DNA of 42,668 nt, from the NCBI GenBank assembly GCA_002452615.1, contig DKES01000014.1:1-42668 (forward strand), read 5' to 3'. This DNA is from Patescibacteria group bacterium UBA6816 (GTDB lineage Bacteria; Patescibacteriota; Patescibacteriia; UBA2591; UBA6264). Numbering within the stretch: position 1 is the first letter of the stretch; each line of letters opens with the position of its first letter. The notes below the pieces were generated by a model. The model did no database searches. It had not been told where the DNA came from and saw nothing but the letters and a program-made list of their open reading frames with translations. The translations under genes were made by a program, and so were the position numbers. Of the stretch, positions 30,147 through 37,970 are shown piece after piece.

Positions 30147-30179
30147 ATATCAAACATTTAAAAGAAAATAGTGGTATGG

Positions 30180-30251
30180 GCGAGTGTAATATAACGGCTA
30201 TTATATCTCCTTCCCAAGGAGAAGACGGCGGTTCGACTCCGCTCACTCGCT
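30180..30251 (+). tRNA. tRNA-Gly (anticodon CCC)
   Basis: 72 nt, cloverleaf folds by hand: acceptor GCGAGTG / CACTCGC, D arm with a weak stem ATA / TAT and GG in the loop, anticodon stem TCTCC / GGAGA with loop TTCCCAA, T arm GGCGG-TTCGACT-CCGCT. Discriminator T. The CCA end is not encoded (TTT follows), so CCA must be added by nucleotidyltransferase. Confidence 0.92.
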
Positions 30252-30306
30252 TTTTAAAACTTTACAGCAAAGATAAAACCAGAATTAATGTTTAAAATAC
30301 TATTGA

Positions 30307-30379
30307 GCCCACGTAGCTCAATCGGTAGAGCAATTGCTTCGTAAGCAAGAGGTTACTGGTTCGATTCCAGTCGTGGGCT
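30307..30379 (+). tRNA. tRNA-Thr (anticodon CGT)
   Basis: 73 nt: acceptor GCCCACG / CGTGGGC, D arm GCTC-AATCGGTA-GAGC, anticodon loop TTCGTAA on an ATTGC / GCAAG stem (one A-G mismatch at its base), T arm ACTGG-TTCGATT-CCAGT. CCA is not encoded. It lies 55 nt after tRNA-Gly, and the -35 of the possible ftsE promoter overlaps its last base. Confidence 0.93.
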
Positions 30380-30407
30380 TGTTTAAAAATTGAAAACTAT
30401 CTAAAAA
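30379..30407 (+). promoter_or_regulatory. Possible ftsE promoter (leaderless)
   Basis: TTGTTT (30379-30384), 17 bp, TAAAAA (30402-30407); the ftsE ATG at 30413 would coincide with the transcription start. The -10 is a weak match, so ftsE might instead be read through from the tRNA genes. Confidence 0.4.
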
Positions 30408-30412
30408 TTTTT

Positions 30413-31096
30413 ATGATTAAATTTGTTAATGTTACTAAATTTTATCCTCCTCAAACTTATGCTTTAAAAAAAGTTAGTTTTCATATTAAACCCCAGGAAT
30501 TTGTTTCTATTATTGGTCAATCCGGAGCCGGAAAAAGCACCATTATTAAATTATTAACCGCTGAGGAAAAAGTAACCAAAGGTAAGATTGTGGTGGGGGG
30601 TTGGGATATTACCAATGTTAAATCTAAAGAGATTCCGACTTTAAGAAGACAAATGGGAGTGGTTTTCCAAGATTTTAAATTATTAGAAAAAAAGACTGTT
30701 TTTGAAAATATTTCTTTTGCCCTGGAAGTAATTAATGTTTCCAGAAAAAAAATAGAAAGTACAGTGGAACAAGTTTTAAAAATTGTTGGCTTAAAAGAAA
30801 AGGCGGATTATTTTCCTTTACAGCTTTCTGCTGGAGAAGCTCAGCGAGTAGTAGTTGCCCGGGCTTTGGTTTATCGCCCTAAAATTTTAATTGCTGATGA
30901 GCCCACAGGAAATTTAGACCCGATTACCACTCGAGATATTGTGGAGCTTTTAGTTAAAATTAATGATTATGGGACCACGGTTCTCTTAGTTACTCATAAT
31001 CGAGAGATTGTTAATTTTTTTAAAAAAAGAGTTATTACCCTAGACCAAGGAAATATTATTGGTGACCAGTTTAGTCGAGGGAGATATGTTATTTAA
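30413..31096 (+). CDS. ftsE: ABC transporter ATP-binding protein FtsE
   Basis: ATPase subunit of the FtsEX complex that controls cell-wall hydrolases at division, 227 residues. Walker A is GQSGAGKS (35-42), the signature is LSAGEAQRV (near 140), Walker B is ILIADEP (158-164), and the switch His is in VTHNRE (about 195). The opening MIKFVNVTKFYPPQTYALK and TNVKSKEIPTLRRQMGVVFQ are typical of FtsE. Its membrane partner FtsX is not encoded in this window, although ftsE and ftsX are normally adjacent. Another ABC ATPase of the same subfamily cannot be fully excluded. Confidence 0.85.
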   Translation: MIKFVNVTKFYPPQTYALKKVSFHIKPQEFVSIIGQSGAGKSTIIKLLTAEEKVTKGKIVVGGWDITNVKSKEIPTLRRQMGVVFQDFKLLEKKTVFENISFALEVINVSRKKIESTVEQVLKIVGLKEKADYFPLQLSAGEAQRVVVARALVYRPKILIADEPTGNLDPITTRDIVELLVKINDYGTTVLLVTHNREIVNFFKKRVITLDQGNIIGDQFSRGRYVI

Positions 31097-31156
31097 GTTT
31101 TTTATGATATAATAAAAATAGGAGGAAATTAAAAAATAAGTCTTAAATTTTAACTT

Positions 31157-31417
31157 ATGGCTAAAGAAAAACAAATTGGAAAAATTACTCATTATTTTAA
31201 CAAAATTAATGTCGGGGTGATTGAATTATCCGAAGAGTTAAAAACCGGAGATAAAATTCATATTTTAGGAGGAGAAGAAAGGGATTTTGAACAAGAAGTT
31301 GAATCCATTCAAATTGAACATGAAAATGTAGAAAAAGCAGGGAAGGGAGAGGCGGTAGGCTTTAAGGTAGAGGAAGCAGTTAAGCCCGGCGATAAAGTTT
31401 TTAAAGTTTTAGAATAA
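31157..31417 (+). CDS. Small EF-Tu domain-2-like beta-barrel protein
   Basis: An 86-residue protein resembling the second (beta-barrel) domain of translational GTPases: GKITHYFNKINVGVIEL, LKTGDKIHILGG, and GKGEAVGFKVEEAVKPGDKV near the end. There is no GTPase domain. Such stand-alone domains are annotated as translation elongation factor-like proteins in CPR genomes; function unknown. AGGAGG 33 nt upstream (31119-31124) is too far away to serve as its ribosome binding site. Confidence 0.75.
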   Translation: MAKEKQIGKITHYFNKINVGVIELSEELKTGDKIHILGGEERDFEQEVESIQIEHENVEKAGKGEAVGFKVEEAVKPGDKVFKVLE

Positions 31418-31442
31418 ATTAATTTTAATAGTTTTTTGAATT

Positions 31443-31664
31443 ATGCCTGAAAAATCTTCAGACAAGATTTCTATTTCTAAACAAAAATTAGTCATTATTG
31501 GCTTATTAATTGTTATTTTAAACCCGTTGCCGGCCGGATTAATATATGGGCTGGCTCTTTTAAAAGACCCAAAAACAAAAAAAGATGCAAAATTAATGAT
31601 TATTTTTTCTTTGTTTTGGGGGGCAATTTCTTTGTCTTTGGCCCAGCAATATCTTAATTATTAA
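31443..31664 (+). CDS. Small two-helix membrane protein, unknown function
   Basis: A 73-residue protein with a charged N terminus and two hydrophobic segments (about 14-38, LVIIGLLIVILNPLPAGLIY, and 50-68). No family recognised. It lies 3 nt before the next gene, so the two are probably translated together. Confidence 0.65.
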   Translation: MPEKSSDKISISKQKLVIIGLLIVILNPLPAGLIYGLALLKDPKTKKDAKLMIIFSLFWGAISLSLAQQYLNY

Positions 31665-31667
31665 TTT

Positions 31668-31997
31668 ATGCAAATAAAAATTTCTGGTTCAGGGATTAAT
31701 CCAGAACAATTAATTAAAAGATGTGGATATGCAGAGATTAGAACTCGTTTAGGAAAAAAAAGCTTTGTTCGGCGAATCAGAGGAGACCAATATCCTCGAT
31801 TTCATGTTTATATTAAAGAAAGGCCTTCTTCTAATTATCAATCCGGAGTAATTATTAATCTTCATTTAGACCAAAAAAGACCCCTTTATCAAGGAGTAAC
31901 CGCTCATAGCGGAGAATATGATAGTGAGGTAGTTAAAAAAGAAGGAGCAAGAATAAAAGAATTAATTGCAAAATATTCTTCGCCACTAAAAAAATAA
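31668..31997 (+). CDS. Conserved-looking small basic protein, unknown function
   Basis: A 109-residue soluble basic protein without a recognised family. It has a regular alternating pattern (FVRRIRGDQYPRFHVYIKER and GVIINLHLDQKRP) and a helical C terminus. The pairing of Arg/His-rich strands with a conserved-looking YDSEVVKKEGARI end suggests a nucleic-acid-linked role, but this is a guess. It follows the two-helix protein by 3 nt and precedes the radical SAM gene by 25 nt. Confidence 0.6.
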   Translation: MQIKISGSGINPEQLIKRCGYAEIRTRLGKKSFVRRIRGDQYPRFHVYIKERPSSNYQSGVIINLHLDQKRPLYQGVTAHSGEYDSEVVKKEGARIKELIAKYSSPLKK

Positions 31998-32022
31998 ATT
32001 AAAATTCTTTTTAGTAGTTTTT

Positions 32023-32940
32023 ATGAAATATCCTCGTTATCTTAATTTAAGCACTCAAGAAATAAAAAAAAGAATAGCCCAAGCCAATGAGTTATTAAAA
32101 TTTTGTCGAGTTTGTCCTCGCCGTTGCGGGGCTAATCGCGCTCAAAATGAAAAGGGCTATTGTTATTTAGGCAAAAATCCAGTTATTTTTAAATCTCATT
32201 CAGATTTTGAAATGGAAAATTTTTTCACCGGAGAAAACGGTTCCGGGGCAATTGATTTTAATTATTGTAATCTTTCTTGTGTTTTTTGTCGCAGTTTTGA
32301 AATTAGCCAGTTGGAAAGAGGCAGAAAGGTGCCTCAAAAAGAAATGAACAGTAAAGAGTTAGCAAAAATAATGATTGATTTACAAAAAAGAGGTTGTCAT
32401 AATATTGACTTAGTTAATCCTACTTCTCAGGTCCCGCAAATTTTACAAGCCCTGCCCTTAGCAATTGACCAAGGATTAAAAATTCCTTTGATTTATAATA
32501 CTAATGCTTATGATTCAGTAGAAACGCTAAAATTATTAGAGGGAATAATTGATATTTATTTACCTGATTTAAAATATTCAGATGATAAAATTGCGGAAAA
32601 ATATTCTCACGTGCCACAATATTTTTATTTTGCCCAAAAAGCAATTATAGAAATGTACCGACAAGTAGGAAATTTAAAATTTAATGAAAATGGTTTAGTT
32701 AAATCAGGTCTTTTGGTGCGTCATTTAATTTTACCTAATAATATTTCTGGAGCAGAAAAGGTTTTTAAATTTTTAAAAAAAGAAGTCTCCCCCCAGGTCA
32801 GAATTAATATTATGAATCGTTATAATCCTTGTTGGCAAGCTAAAGATTATCATAAAATTAATCGACCGATTACTACTTCTGAGTATGAGAAAGTAGTTAA
32901 ATTAGCTGAAAAATATAAATTAAATTGGTTTACAGAATAA
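32023..32940 (+). CDS. Radical SAM enzyme, probable AmmeMemoRadiSam partner (PflX-like)
   Basis: Radical SAM protein of 305 residues. An N-terminal Cys-rich stretch (FCRVCPRRCG, GYCYLG) is followed by the cluster motif C82, C86, C89 (CNLSCVFC) and a TIM-barrel body. Sequence style (CPRRCGANR, GSGAIDFNYCNLSCVFC) fits the COG1313/PflX group. The next gene encodes Memo and AMMECR1 fused, the other two parts of the AmmeMemoRadiSam system, which points to a joint role. The biochemical activity of that system is not established. Confidence 0.85.
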   Translation: MKYPRYLNLSTQEIKKRIAQANELLKFCRVCPRRCGANRAQNEKGYCYLGKNPVIFKSHSDFEMENFFTGENGSGAIDFNYCNLSCVFCRSFEISQLERGRKVPQKEMNSKELAKIMIDLQKRGCHNIDLVNPTSQVPQILQALPLAIDQGLKIPLIYNTNAYDSVETLKLLEGIIDIYLPDLKYSDDKIAEKYSHVPQYFYFAQKAIIEMYRQVGNLKFNENGLVKSGLLVRHLILPNNISGAEKVFKFLKKEVSPQVRINIMNRYNPCWQAKDYHKINRPITTSEYEKVVKLAEKYKLNWFTE

Positions 32941-32970
32941 TTTAGGGCCTAATTCCAAATTTTTTTATAA

Positions 32971-34407
32971 ATGAAACAAGATAATTTTAAAAAACAACCA
33001 TTAATTAGAAAACCTGCTGTGGCTGGTTTTTTTTATCCAGCTAATTCAGAAGTGCTTGCTGGTCAAATAGAAGAATTATTAAATCAAGCTGAAAATAAAG
33101 GATTAAATAAAGAAATAAAAATGATGATTTTGCCCCACGCCGGATATGCGGCTTCAGGTTTGGTGGCCGCGACAGGATTTAAAAGTATTCAGGGAAAAAA
33201 TTTTAAAAATATTTTTATTATTAATCCCTCTCATCAAGATTGGTTTTCCGGAGTGGCGCTTGATAATCATGATTTTTGGCAAACTCCTTTGGGAAAAGTA
33301 AGGGTTAATCAAGATTTAAGGGAAAAATTAAATAAAGAGGCTCAAAATATTTTTATTCGAGAAAAAGCTCATTCTCAAGAACATGCTGCTGAAATTATGC
33401 TTCCTTTTTTACAAAAAATTTTAAATGATTTTAAAATTATTCCCCTTACTGTTGGGCAAATAAGTAAAAAGGAAATTTTTACTTTAGCCCAAGGTTTAAA
33501 AAAATATTTAACGGAAAAAGATTTAATAATTATTAGTTCTGATTTATCTCATTACCCGGATTATGAAACAGCTAATCAAGTGGACCAGCAGACTATTCAA
33601 ACAATTTTAAGCGGACAAGAGGAAAAATTTGAAAAAACAATTAAAAATTTACAAAGCCAAAATTTACCAGGTTTAGACACTTGTGCTTGCGGAGAAAACG
33701 CTATTAAAATAGGCTTAATTTTAGCTGATTTAATGAAATGGAAAAATATTGAATTATTAAAATATGCTAATTCTGGAGATATTTTAGAAGATAAAAGCAG
33801 GGTGGTAGGATATGCGAGTATAGCTTTTTCAATTGGAGATAAAGAGCCAAAGCTTTCTTTAAGGGCAAAGAAAAAATTAATAGAAATTGCCCGCGAAAGC
33901 ATTAAGGCTTGTTTTCGGGGAAAAGATTTTGAATTTAATAATATTTTTCAGGAAATAAAAACTCCTCAAGGAGCTTTTGTGACTTTAAAAAAGAATGGTC
34001 AGTTAAGAGGATGTTTAGGAAGGGTGATTGAAGAAAAACAACCTCTTTATAAGGTTGTGGCTGAAATGGCCCGGGCGGCGGCTTTTGAAGATAATCGTTT
34101 TACCTCCCTTCAAGAAGAAGAAATAGAAGAATTAGACATTGAAATTTCTGTTTTATCCCCGCTTAAAAAAATAAAAGACCCGAAAAAAGAAATTAAAATA
34201 GGCCAACATGGAGTTGTGGTTTCTCAAGGAGCTCAAGGCGGAGTTTTTCTTCCTCAAGTGGCCACAGAAAACAACTGGGATTTAGAAGAGTTTATGAATA
34301 ATCTTTGTCTGCATAAAGCAGGTTTAAATCCTGAGGCATGGAAAAGAGGAGAAGTTGATATTTATGTTTATACGGCTGAAATTTTTACTGAAAAAGATTT
34401 AGAATAA
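32971..34407 (+). CDS. Fused Memo-AMMECR1 protein (AmmeMemoRadiSam proteins B and A)
   Basis: One 478-residue protein holding two parts. Residues about 10-290 are a Memo-like domain (system protein B): LRK-type start RKPAVAGFFYPAN, H56 (PHAGY), H88 (INPSHQDW), HSQEHAAEIMLPFL, SSDLSHYPDY and DTCACGE, which would hold the Memo metal site. Residues about 295-478 are an AMMECR1 domain (system protein A), with LRGCLG at 345-350 and AAFEDNRF after it. In most genomes the two are separate genes. The radical SAM gene is 30 nt upstream. Function is unknown; proposals in the literature involve protein or cofactor modification. Confidence 0.9.
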   Translation: MKQDNFKKQPLIRKPAVAGFFYPANSEVLAGQIEELLNQAENKGLNKEIKMMILPHAGYAASGLVAATGFKSIQGKNFKNIFIINPSHQDWFSGVALDNHDFWQTPLGKVRVNQDLREKLNKEAQNIFIREKAHSQEHAAEIMLPFLQKILNDFKIIPLTVGQISKKEIFTLAQGLKKYLTEKDLIIISSDLSHYPDYETANQVDQQTIQTILSGQEEKFEKTIKNLQSQNLPGLDTCACGENAIKIGLILADLMKWKNIELLKYANSGDILEDKSRVVGYASIAFSIGDKEPKLSLRAKKKLIEIARESIKACFRGKDFEFNNIFQEIKTPQGAFVTLKKNGQLRGCLGRVIEEKQPLYKVVAEMARAAAFEDNRFTSLQEEEIEELDIEISVLSPLKKIKDPKKEIKIGQHGVVVSQGAQGGVFLPQVATENNWDLEEFMNNLCLHKAGLNPEAWKRGEVDIYVYTAEIFTEKDLE

Positions 34408-34428
34408 AAACGGATTTTTTAAAAAAGA

Positions 34429-34460
34429 AAAAGGCAAGAATTAATTCTCGCCTTTTATTT
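34429..34460. terminator. Intrinsic terminator after the Memo-AMMECR1 gene
   Basis: AAAAGGC / GCCTTTT outer stem, one mismatch, then AGAA / TTCT, with a T-run after. It also lies just beyond the 3' end of the convergent tRNA-Cys. Confidence 0.78.
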
Positions 34461-34470
34461 TCCCCCTGAG

Positions 34471-34543
34471 AGGTGTTGGCAGGAATTGAACCTGCGTACA
34501 TGGCTTTGCAAGCCATGGCGTAACCTAGCTCCGCCACAACACC
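34471..34543 (-). tRNA. tRNA-Cys (anticodon GCA)
   Basis: 73 nt on the minus strand: acceptor GGTGTTG / CAACACC, D stem GCG / CGC, anticodon stem ATGGC / GCCAT with loop TTGCAAA, T arm GCAGG-TTCAATT-CCTGC. Discriminator T; CCA is not encoded. Confidence 0.94.
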
Positions 34544-34618
34544 GTCTTTATTGTTTATAATAAAGAGAAAAATATTTTTGTCAATCTTTAATCAATTTTT
34601 AGAAATAAGGATAAAGTT

Positions 34619-35116
34619 CTAATTAGAGGGTTTTTTAAAAAATTTAAAACCTAATAATAAGATAATAAAAGCAGGGAGGATAAAAAAATAAGGGGAAATA
34701 GTTTTTTTAAGGGGGGTTGGCTCTGATAATGATATTTTTTCCAAAGGAGAAATACATTTTTGTGAGGCACACCTAATAACTGTTTGTCTAATATGGGTTT
34801 TAGTTGTGTTATTAAAGTTAGTAAAGGCTTGATTTTCAATAAAAATAACCGGGACTGAAATATCAGCGTTTAATTGATAGGCCTTTCTTAAAGAAAAATA
34901 TAATTGTTGAGAGGAAGAATTGCGAAAAGGCTGAAAAGATTTAATTTCTAGTTGAGGAAATTCAGCCTTTAATTGGCCTAAAAATTTTTGGGCCGCAAAG
35001 CAAACTGGACATTCAGGGTCATAAAAAAGATAGACCTCTAAATTATTTGTTTGGGCCCAGGAAATAATCGGGGTAAAAATTAAAAATAAAAAAAGAATTA
35101 AACCTATTTTTTTCAT
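34619..35116 (-). CDS. Membrane-anchored thioredoxin-like protein
   Basis: A 165-residue exported protein. A signal peptide spans about 1-21 (KKIGLILFLFLIFTPIISWA), then a thioredoxin-like fold with a CPVC redox motif (C36-C39) in FYDPECPVCFAAQ and a cis-Pro region ISVPVIFI. A second Cys pair (CASQKC, near 117-122) could be another disulfide. A C-terminal membrane helix (about 139-158) with the basic end KFFKKPSN would anchor it. Probable role is thiol redox at the cell surface. It ends in TAG; extended -10 TGTTAAAAT sits 6 nt before the ATG (35123-35128), predicting a leaderless mRNA. Confidence 0.78.
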   Translation of the reverse strand: MKKIGLILFLFLIFTPIISWAQTNNLEVYLFYDPECPVCFAAQKFLGQLKAEFPQLEIKSFQPFRNSSSQQLYFSLRKAYQLNADISVPVIFIENQAFTNFNNTTKTHIRQTVIRCASQKCISPLEKISLSEPTPLKKTISPYFFILPAFIILLLGFKFFKKPSN

Positions 35117-35168
35117 AATTATATTTTAACATTTTTTAAGTTTTTATAAAGAGAAAGTTATTAGATTC

Positions 35169-35196
35169 TTGACATTTTTTTATATTTCATTAGAAT
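35169..35196 (+). promoter_or_regulatory. Promoter of groES-groEL
   Basis: Perfect TTGACA (35169-35174), 16 bp, TAGAAT (35191-35196). Predicted start near 35203. I see no CIRCE element (TTAGCACTC-N9-GAGTGCTAA), so HrcA control is not indicated. The leader has a small hairpin with T-run at 35212-35234. Confidence 0.7.
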
Positions 35197-35211
35197 TTTA
35201 TTCTAGGGGGG

Positions 35212-35234
35212 AGATGATTTATTCATCTTTTTAC
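35212..35234 (+). promoter_or_regulatory. Leader hairpin of groES
   Basis: AGATGA / TCATCT (6 bp, 5-nt loop) followed by TTTT, about 10 nt downstream of the predicted transcription start. Its form is that of a weak terminator, so it could act as an attenuator or a thermosensitive leader; unproven. Confidence 0.4.
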
Positions 35235-35281
35235 AAAAAGGTCGTTTTTACTATTAAAAATCAAAATAAATGAGAAAAAAT

Positions 35282-35581
35282 ATGAGCAAACTTAAATTAA
35301 AGCCATTAGGCAGTCGTTTAATTATTAAACCTATTGTTGAAAATGAGGTTACTAAAGCTGGTATTATTTTGCCAGATACAGCGGATAAAGGAAGACCAGT
35401 CCGCGGTGAAGTTTTGGCAATTGGTCCAGGGAAAACCCTGGAGAATGGTCAAAGAGAAAAGATTGATTTAAAGGTCGGAGATAAAATTTTATTTGAAAAA
35501 TACGGCGCTGACGAATACAAGGTTGATAACGAAGAATTTTTAGTGATTGACTATGAAAAAGTAGTCGCCGTAATTAAATAA
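35282..35581 (+). CDS. groES: Co-chaperonin GroES
   Basis: Lid of the GroEL chamber, 99 residues from the ATG at 35282 (103 from the in-frame ATG at 35270, also possible). The core KPLGSRLIIKP opens the protein; the mobile loop region ENEVTKAGIILPDTADKG and VKVGDKILFEKYGADE are typical, and it ends LVIDYEKVVAVIK. No ribosome binding site distinguishes the two ATGs. The second start gives the usual family length. Confidence 0.94.
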   Translation: MSKLKLKPLGSRLIIKPIVENEVTKAGIILPDTADKGRPVRGEVLAIGPGKTLENGQREKIDLKVGDKILFEKYGADEYKVDNEEFLVIDYEKVVAVIK

Positions 35582-35635
35582 TTTAAATCGGAAATTAGTA
35601 ATTAAACTAATTTCCATTAATTAACTAGTTGATAT

Positions 35636-37297
35636 ATGGCTAAACAAATTATATTTAAAGAAGAAGCGCGGGCGGCCTTAAAAAGAGGAATTGATAAATT
35701 AGCCGCCGCAGTTAAAGTGACTCTTGGCCCAGTAGGACGCAATGTTGTTCTTGATAAAGGATATGGTTCTCCAACCATTACTAATGATGGAGTAACCGTG
35801 GCCAAGGAAATTGAATTAGAAGATAAATATGAAAACGTGGGAGCTCAACTTATACAAGAAGTGGCCTCTAAAACTAATGATGTTGCCGGTGATGGAACCA
35901 CGACCGCGGCTATTTTAGCCCAAGCCATCACTGCTCAAGGATTAAAGCATGTGGTCGCAGGAGCTAACCCTTTATTAATTAAACAAGGAATTGACAAAGG
36001 AGTAAAAGCAATTATTAAAGAATTACAAGAAAAAATTTCCCACAAAGTTTCCACTCCAGAAGAAATTAAACAAGTCGCTTCAGTTTCTGCTAATAGCGAA
36101 GAAATTGGGAAAATTATTTCTCAAGCTATGCAAAAGGCAGGAAAAGACGGAGTTATTAGCGTGGAAGAATCACAGTCTTTTGGTATGGAATTAGAAACCA
36201 CCGAAGGAATGCAATTTGACCAAGGTTATGCCTCTCCTTATATGATTACAGATACAGAAAAAATGGCGGCAGAATATAAAGATGCTTATATTTTAATCAC
36301 CGACCAAAAAGTTTCTTCTCAAGAAGATGTTGTTCCTTTAATGGAAAAAATGGCTCAAGCCGGAAAAAAAGATTTAGTAGTTATTGCTGATGAGATTGAA
36401 GATATTGCTTTGGCCACTTTTGTGGTTAATAAATTAAGAGGAGCTTTTAATGTTTTAGCAGTTAAAGCGCCAGGATTTGGAGATAGAAAAAAAGAAATGT
36501 TGCAAGATTTAGCAGTTTTAACTGGAGCCCGGGTTGTTTCTGAAGAAGTAGGATTAAAATTAGAAAATGTTAAATTAGAATATTTAGGCCAAGCCCGAAG
36601 AGTAGTGGCCACTAAAGAAAATACTACCGTGATTGATGGAAAAGGAAAAAAACAGGAGATTGAAGAACGGATTGCCCGAATTAGGAAAGAATTAGAGCAA
36701 AGTGATTCTGATTTTGATAAAGAAAAATTACAAGAAAGATTAGCTAAATTGGCCGGAGGGGTAGCAGTTATTAAAGTCGGCGCCGCCACAGAAACAGAAA
36801 TGAAAGAGAAAAAATTTAAAGTAGAGGATGCAGTTAACGCTACTAAAGCCGCCGTAGAAGAGGGAATTGTGGTTGGTGGCGGAGTGGCTTTAATTAGAGC
36901 TTGCCCAGCTTTAGATGAATTAAGAGTTTCAGGAGATGAGAAATTAGGAATATTAATTTTAAAAGGAGCTTTAGAAGAGCCCTTAAAACAGATTGCTAAT
37001 AATACTGGTAAAAGAGATGGTTCAGTAGTGGTTCAGAAAGTAAAAGAGAAAAAGGGTAATTTCGGTTATAACGCCGCCACAGACCAATACGAAGATTTAG
37101 TTGCCGCAGGAATTGTTGACCCGGCCAAAGTAACCCGTTCCGCCTTGCAAAATGCCGCTTCTATTGCCACTTTGTTTTTAACTACCGAAGCAGTGATTAC
37201 TGATAAACCAGAAAAAGAAGGTAAAGAAGATTCTAGTGGAGGAGGAATGCCTGGTGGTATGCCTGGTGGGATGCCTGGTGGTATGATGGGAATGTAA
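35636..37297 (+). CDS. groL: Chaperonin GroEL
   Basis: 60-kDa chaperonin, 553 residues, full length. The ATPase site motif GDGTTTAAILAQA is near residue 85, and KVTLGPVGRNVVLDKGYGSP, the equatorial start, is near 30. The apical domain is uninterrupted. It ends with GGMPGGMPGGMPGGMMGM, the flexible tail. It begins 54 nt after groES and is followed by a strong bidirectional terminator. Confidence 0.98.
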   Translation: MAKQIIFKEEARAALKRGIDKLAAAVKVTLGPVGRNVVLDKGYGSPTITNDGVTVAKEIELEDKYENVGAQLIQEVASKTNDVAGDGTTTAAILAQAITAQGLKHVVAGANPLLIKQGIDKGVKAIIKELQEKISHKVSTPEEIKQVASVSANSEEIGKIISQAMQKAGKDGVISVEESQSFGMELETTEGMQFDQGYASPYMITDTEKMAAEYKDAYILITDQKVSSQEDVVPLMEKMAQAGKKDLVVIADEIEDIALATFVVNKLRGAFNVLAVKAPGFGDRKKEMLQDLAVLTGARVVSEEVGLKLENVKLEYLGQARRVVATKENTTVIDGKGKKQEIEERIARIRKELEQSDSDFDKEKLQERLAKLAGGVAVIKVGAATETEMKEKKFKVEDAVNATKAAVEEGIVVGGGVALIRACPALDELRVSGDEKLGILILKGALEEPLKQIANNTGKRDGSVVVQKVKEKKGNFGYNAATDQYEDLVAAGIVDPAKVTRSALQNAASIATLFLTTEAVITDKPEKEGKEDSSGGGMPGGMPGGMPGGMMGM

Positions 37298-37310
37298 TAA
37301 TCTTAAAATA

Positions 37311-37339
37311 AAAAAGACCCCGTGTTTAGGGGTCTTTTT
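37311..37339. terminator. Bidirectional intrinsic terminator after groEL
   Basis: AAAAAGACCCC / GGGGTCTTTTT, 11-bp stem with a 7-nt loop. The stop codon of the convergent membrane-protein gene (37326-37328) lies in the loop, so both genes share it. Confidence 0.9.
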
Positions 37340-37775
37340 GATTATTGGGTTTGTTAGGGATAGATAGGGTTCCCCCGAGAGTGCCTAAAATAAGGCCGGC
37401 GATAACCCCTGTTCTAAAAAGATAATAAAAATACAGATTTGGTTCAGGGTGGTCTAGAATTACTTTTGGTACTATAAAAATACCAATTAAAGGCCCGATA
37501 ATAATCAGTCCAGCAAGGAAAAGAAAACAAAAATAGGTATTAAATAAAAAAAGAATTTCCCATTTTTTTTCTTTTTTATAATAATAAGTCACTCCCCACC
37601 AAATCAACGAGGTGATTATTGCCCAAAAAAATGCTCCCACGGTTTTAGTCATTAAACCAATAAAGATTATTAGCAAAGGAAAAATAATAACTAAAAGTGG
37701 GGGATAGAATTTTTCTCTATTTTTAATCCAATAATAAAGAAAAATTATAACTAGCAATGATAGTAAATATTTCAC
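37326..37775 (-). CDS. Small multi-pass membrane protein, unknown function
   Basis: A 149-residue protein with about five hydrophobic helices and few charged residues; no motif or family recognised. The start codon is GTG at 37775, fixed by AAGGAGG (37786-37781 on the minus strand) 5 nt before it. A consensus promoter lies at 37806. It is one of the four orphan genes with strong ribosome binding sites. Confidence 0.7.
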   Translation of the reverse strand: MKYLLSLLVIIFLYYWIKNREKFYPPLLVIIFPLLIIFIGLMTKTVGAFFWAIITSLIWWGVTYYYKKEKKWEILFLFNTYFCFLFLAGLIIIGPLIGIFIVPKVILDHPEPNLYFYYLFRTGVIAGLILGTLGGTLSIPNKPNNQKDP

Positions 37776-37805
37776 AATATCCTCCTTTTTTTATGAACTG
37801 TCTAA

Positions 37806-37834
37806 ATAATAGCAAATTTAAGGCCCTTTGTCAA
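37806..37834 (-). promoter_or_regulatory. Consensus extended -10 promoter of the membrane-protein gene
   Basis: On the minus strand TTGACA (37834-37829), 17-bp spacer ending TTTGC, TATTAT (37811-37806). The spacer end TTTGC is the same as in the promoter at 18490; a leader of about 24 nt follows. Confidence 0.78.
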
Positions 37835-37878
37835 CCTTTGCGGGTTTGACGTGTAGAAAGGGGCTCTCCGAGTTCTAG

Positions 37879-37939
37879 ATGTTTTGGCCCGTAAGGGGTG
37901 AATTTTTTCCATGACAAAACATAAAATAAATGTTATTAT
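37879..37939 (+). promoter_or_regulatory. Promoter and inverted repeat before the DUF4870-like gene
   Basis: ATGACA (37911-37916), 17 bp, TATTAT (37934-37939), with TGT upstream of the -10. Its -35 is overlapped by the right arm of an 8-bp inverted repeat, ATGTTTTG (37879-37886) / CAAAACAT (37915-37922), which could be an operator. Confidence 0.5.
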
Positions 37940-37970
37940 TATTAGTAATAATAAACTTTAATTTATTTTT

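Noticed and set aside
31119..31124. AGGAGG as ribosome binding site of the gene at 31157
   Set aside because: It is 33 nt from the ATG, and no ATG, GTG or TTG follows at a proper distance. A TATAAT at 31108 would place it at the very 5' end of a transcript.
36355..36789. 144-residue minus-strand open frame opposite groEL
   Set aside because: Shadow of groEL.
37840..37910. Possible riboswitch or small RNA in the gap before the DUF4870-like gene
   Set aside because: The GC-richer stretch has some short pairings but matches no RNA class that I know, so only the promoter and inverted repeat are reported.
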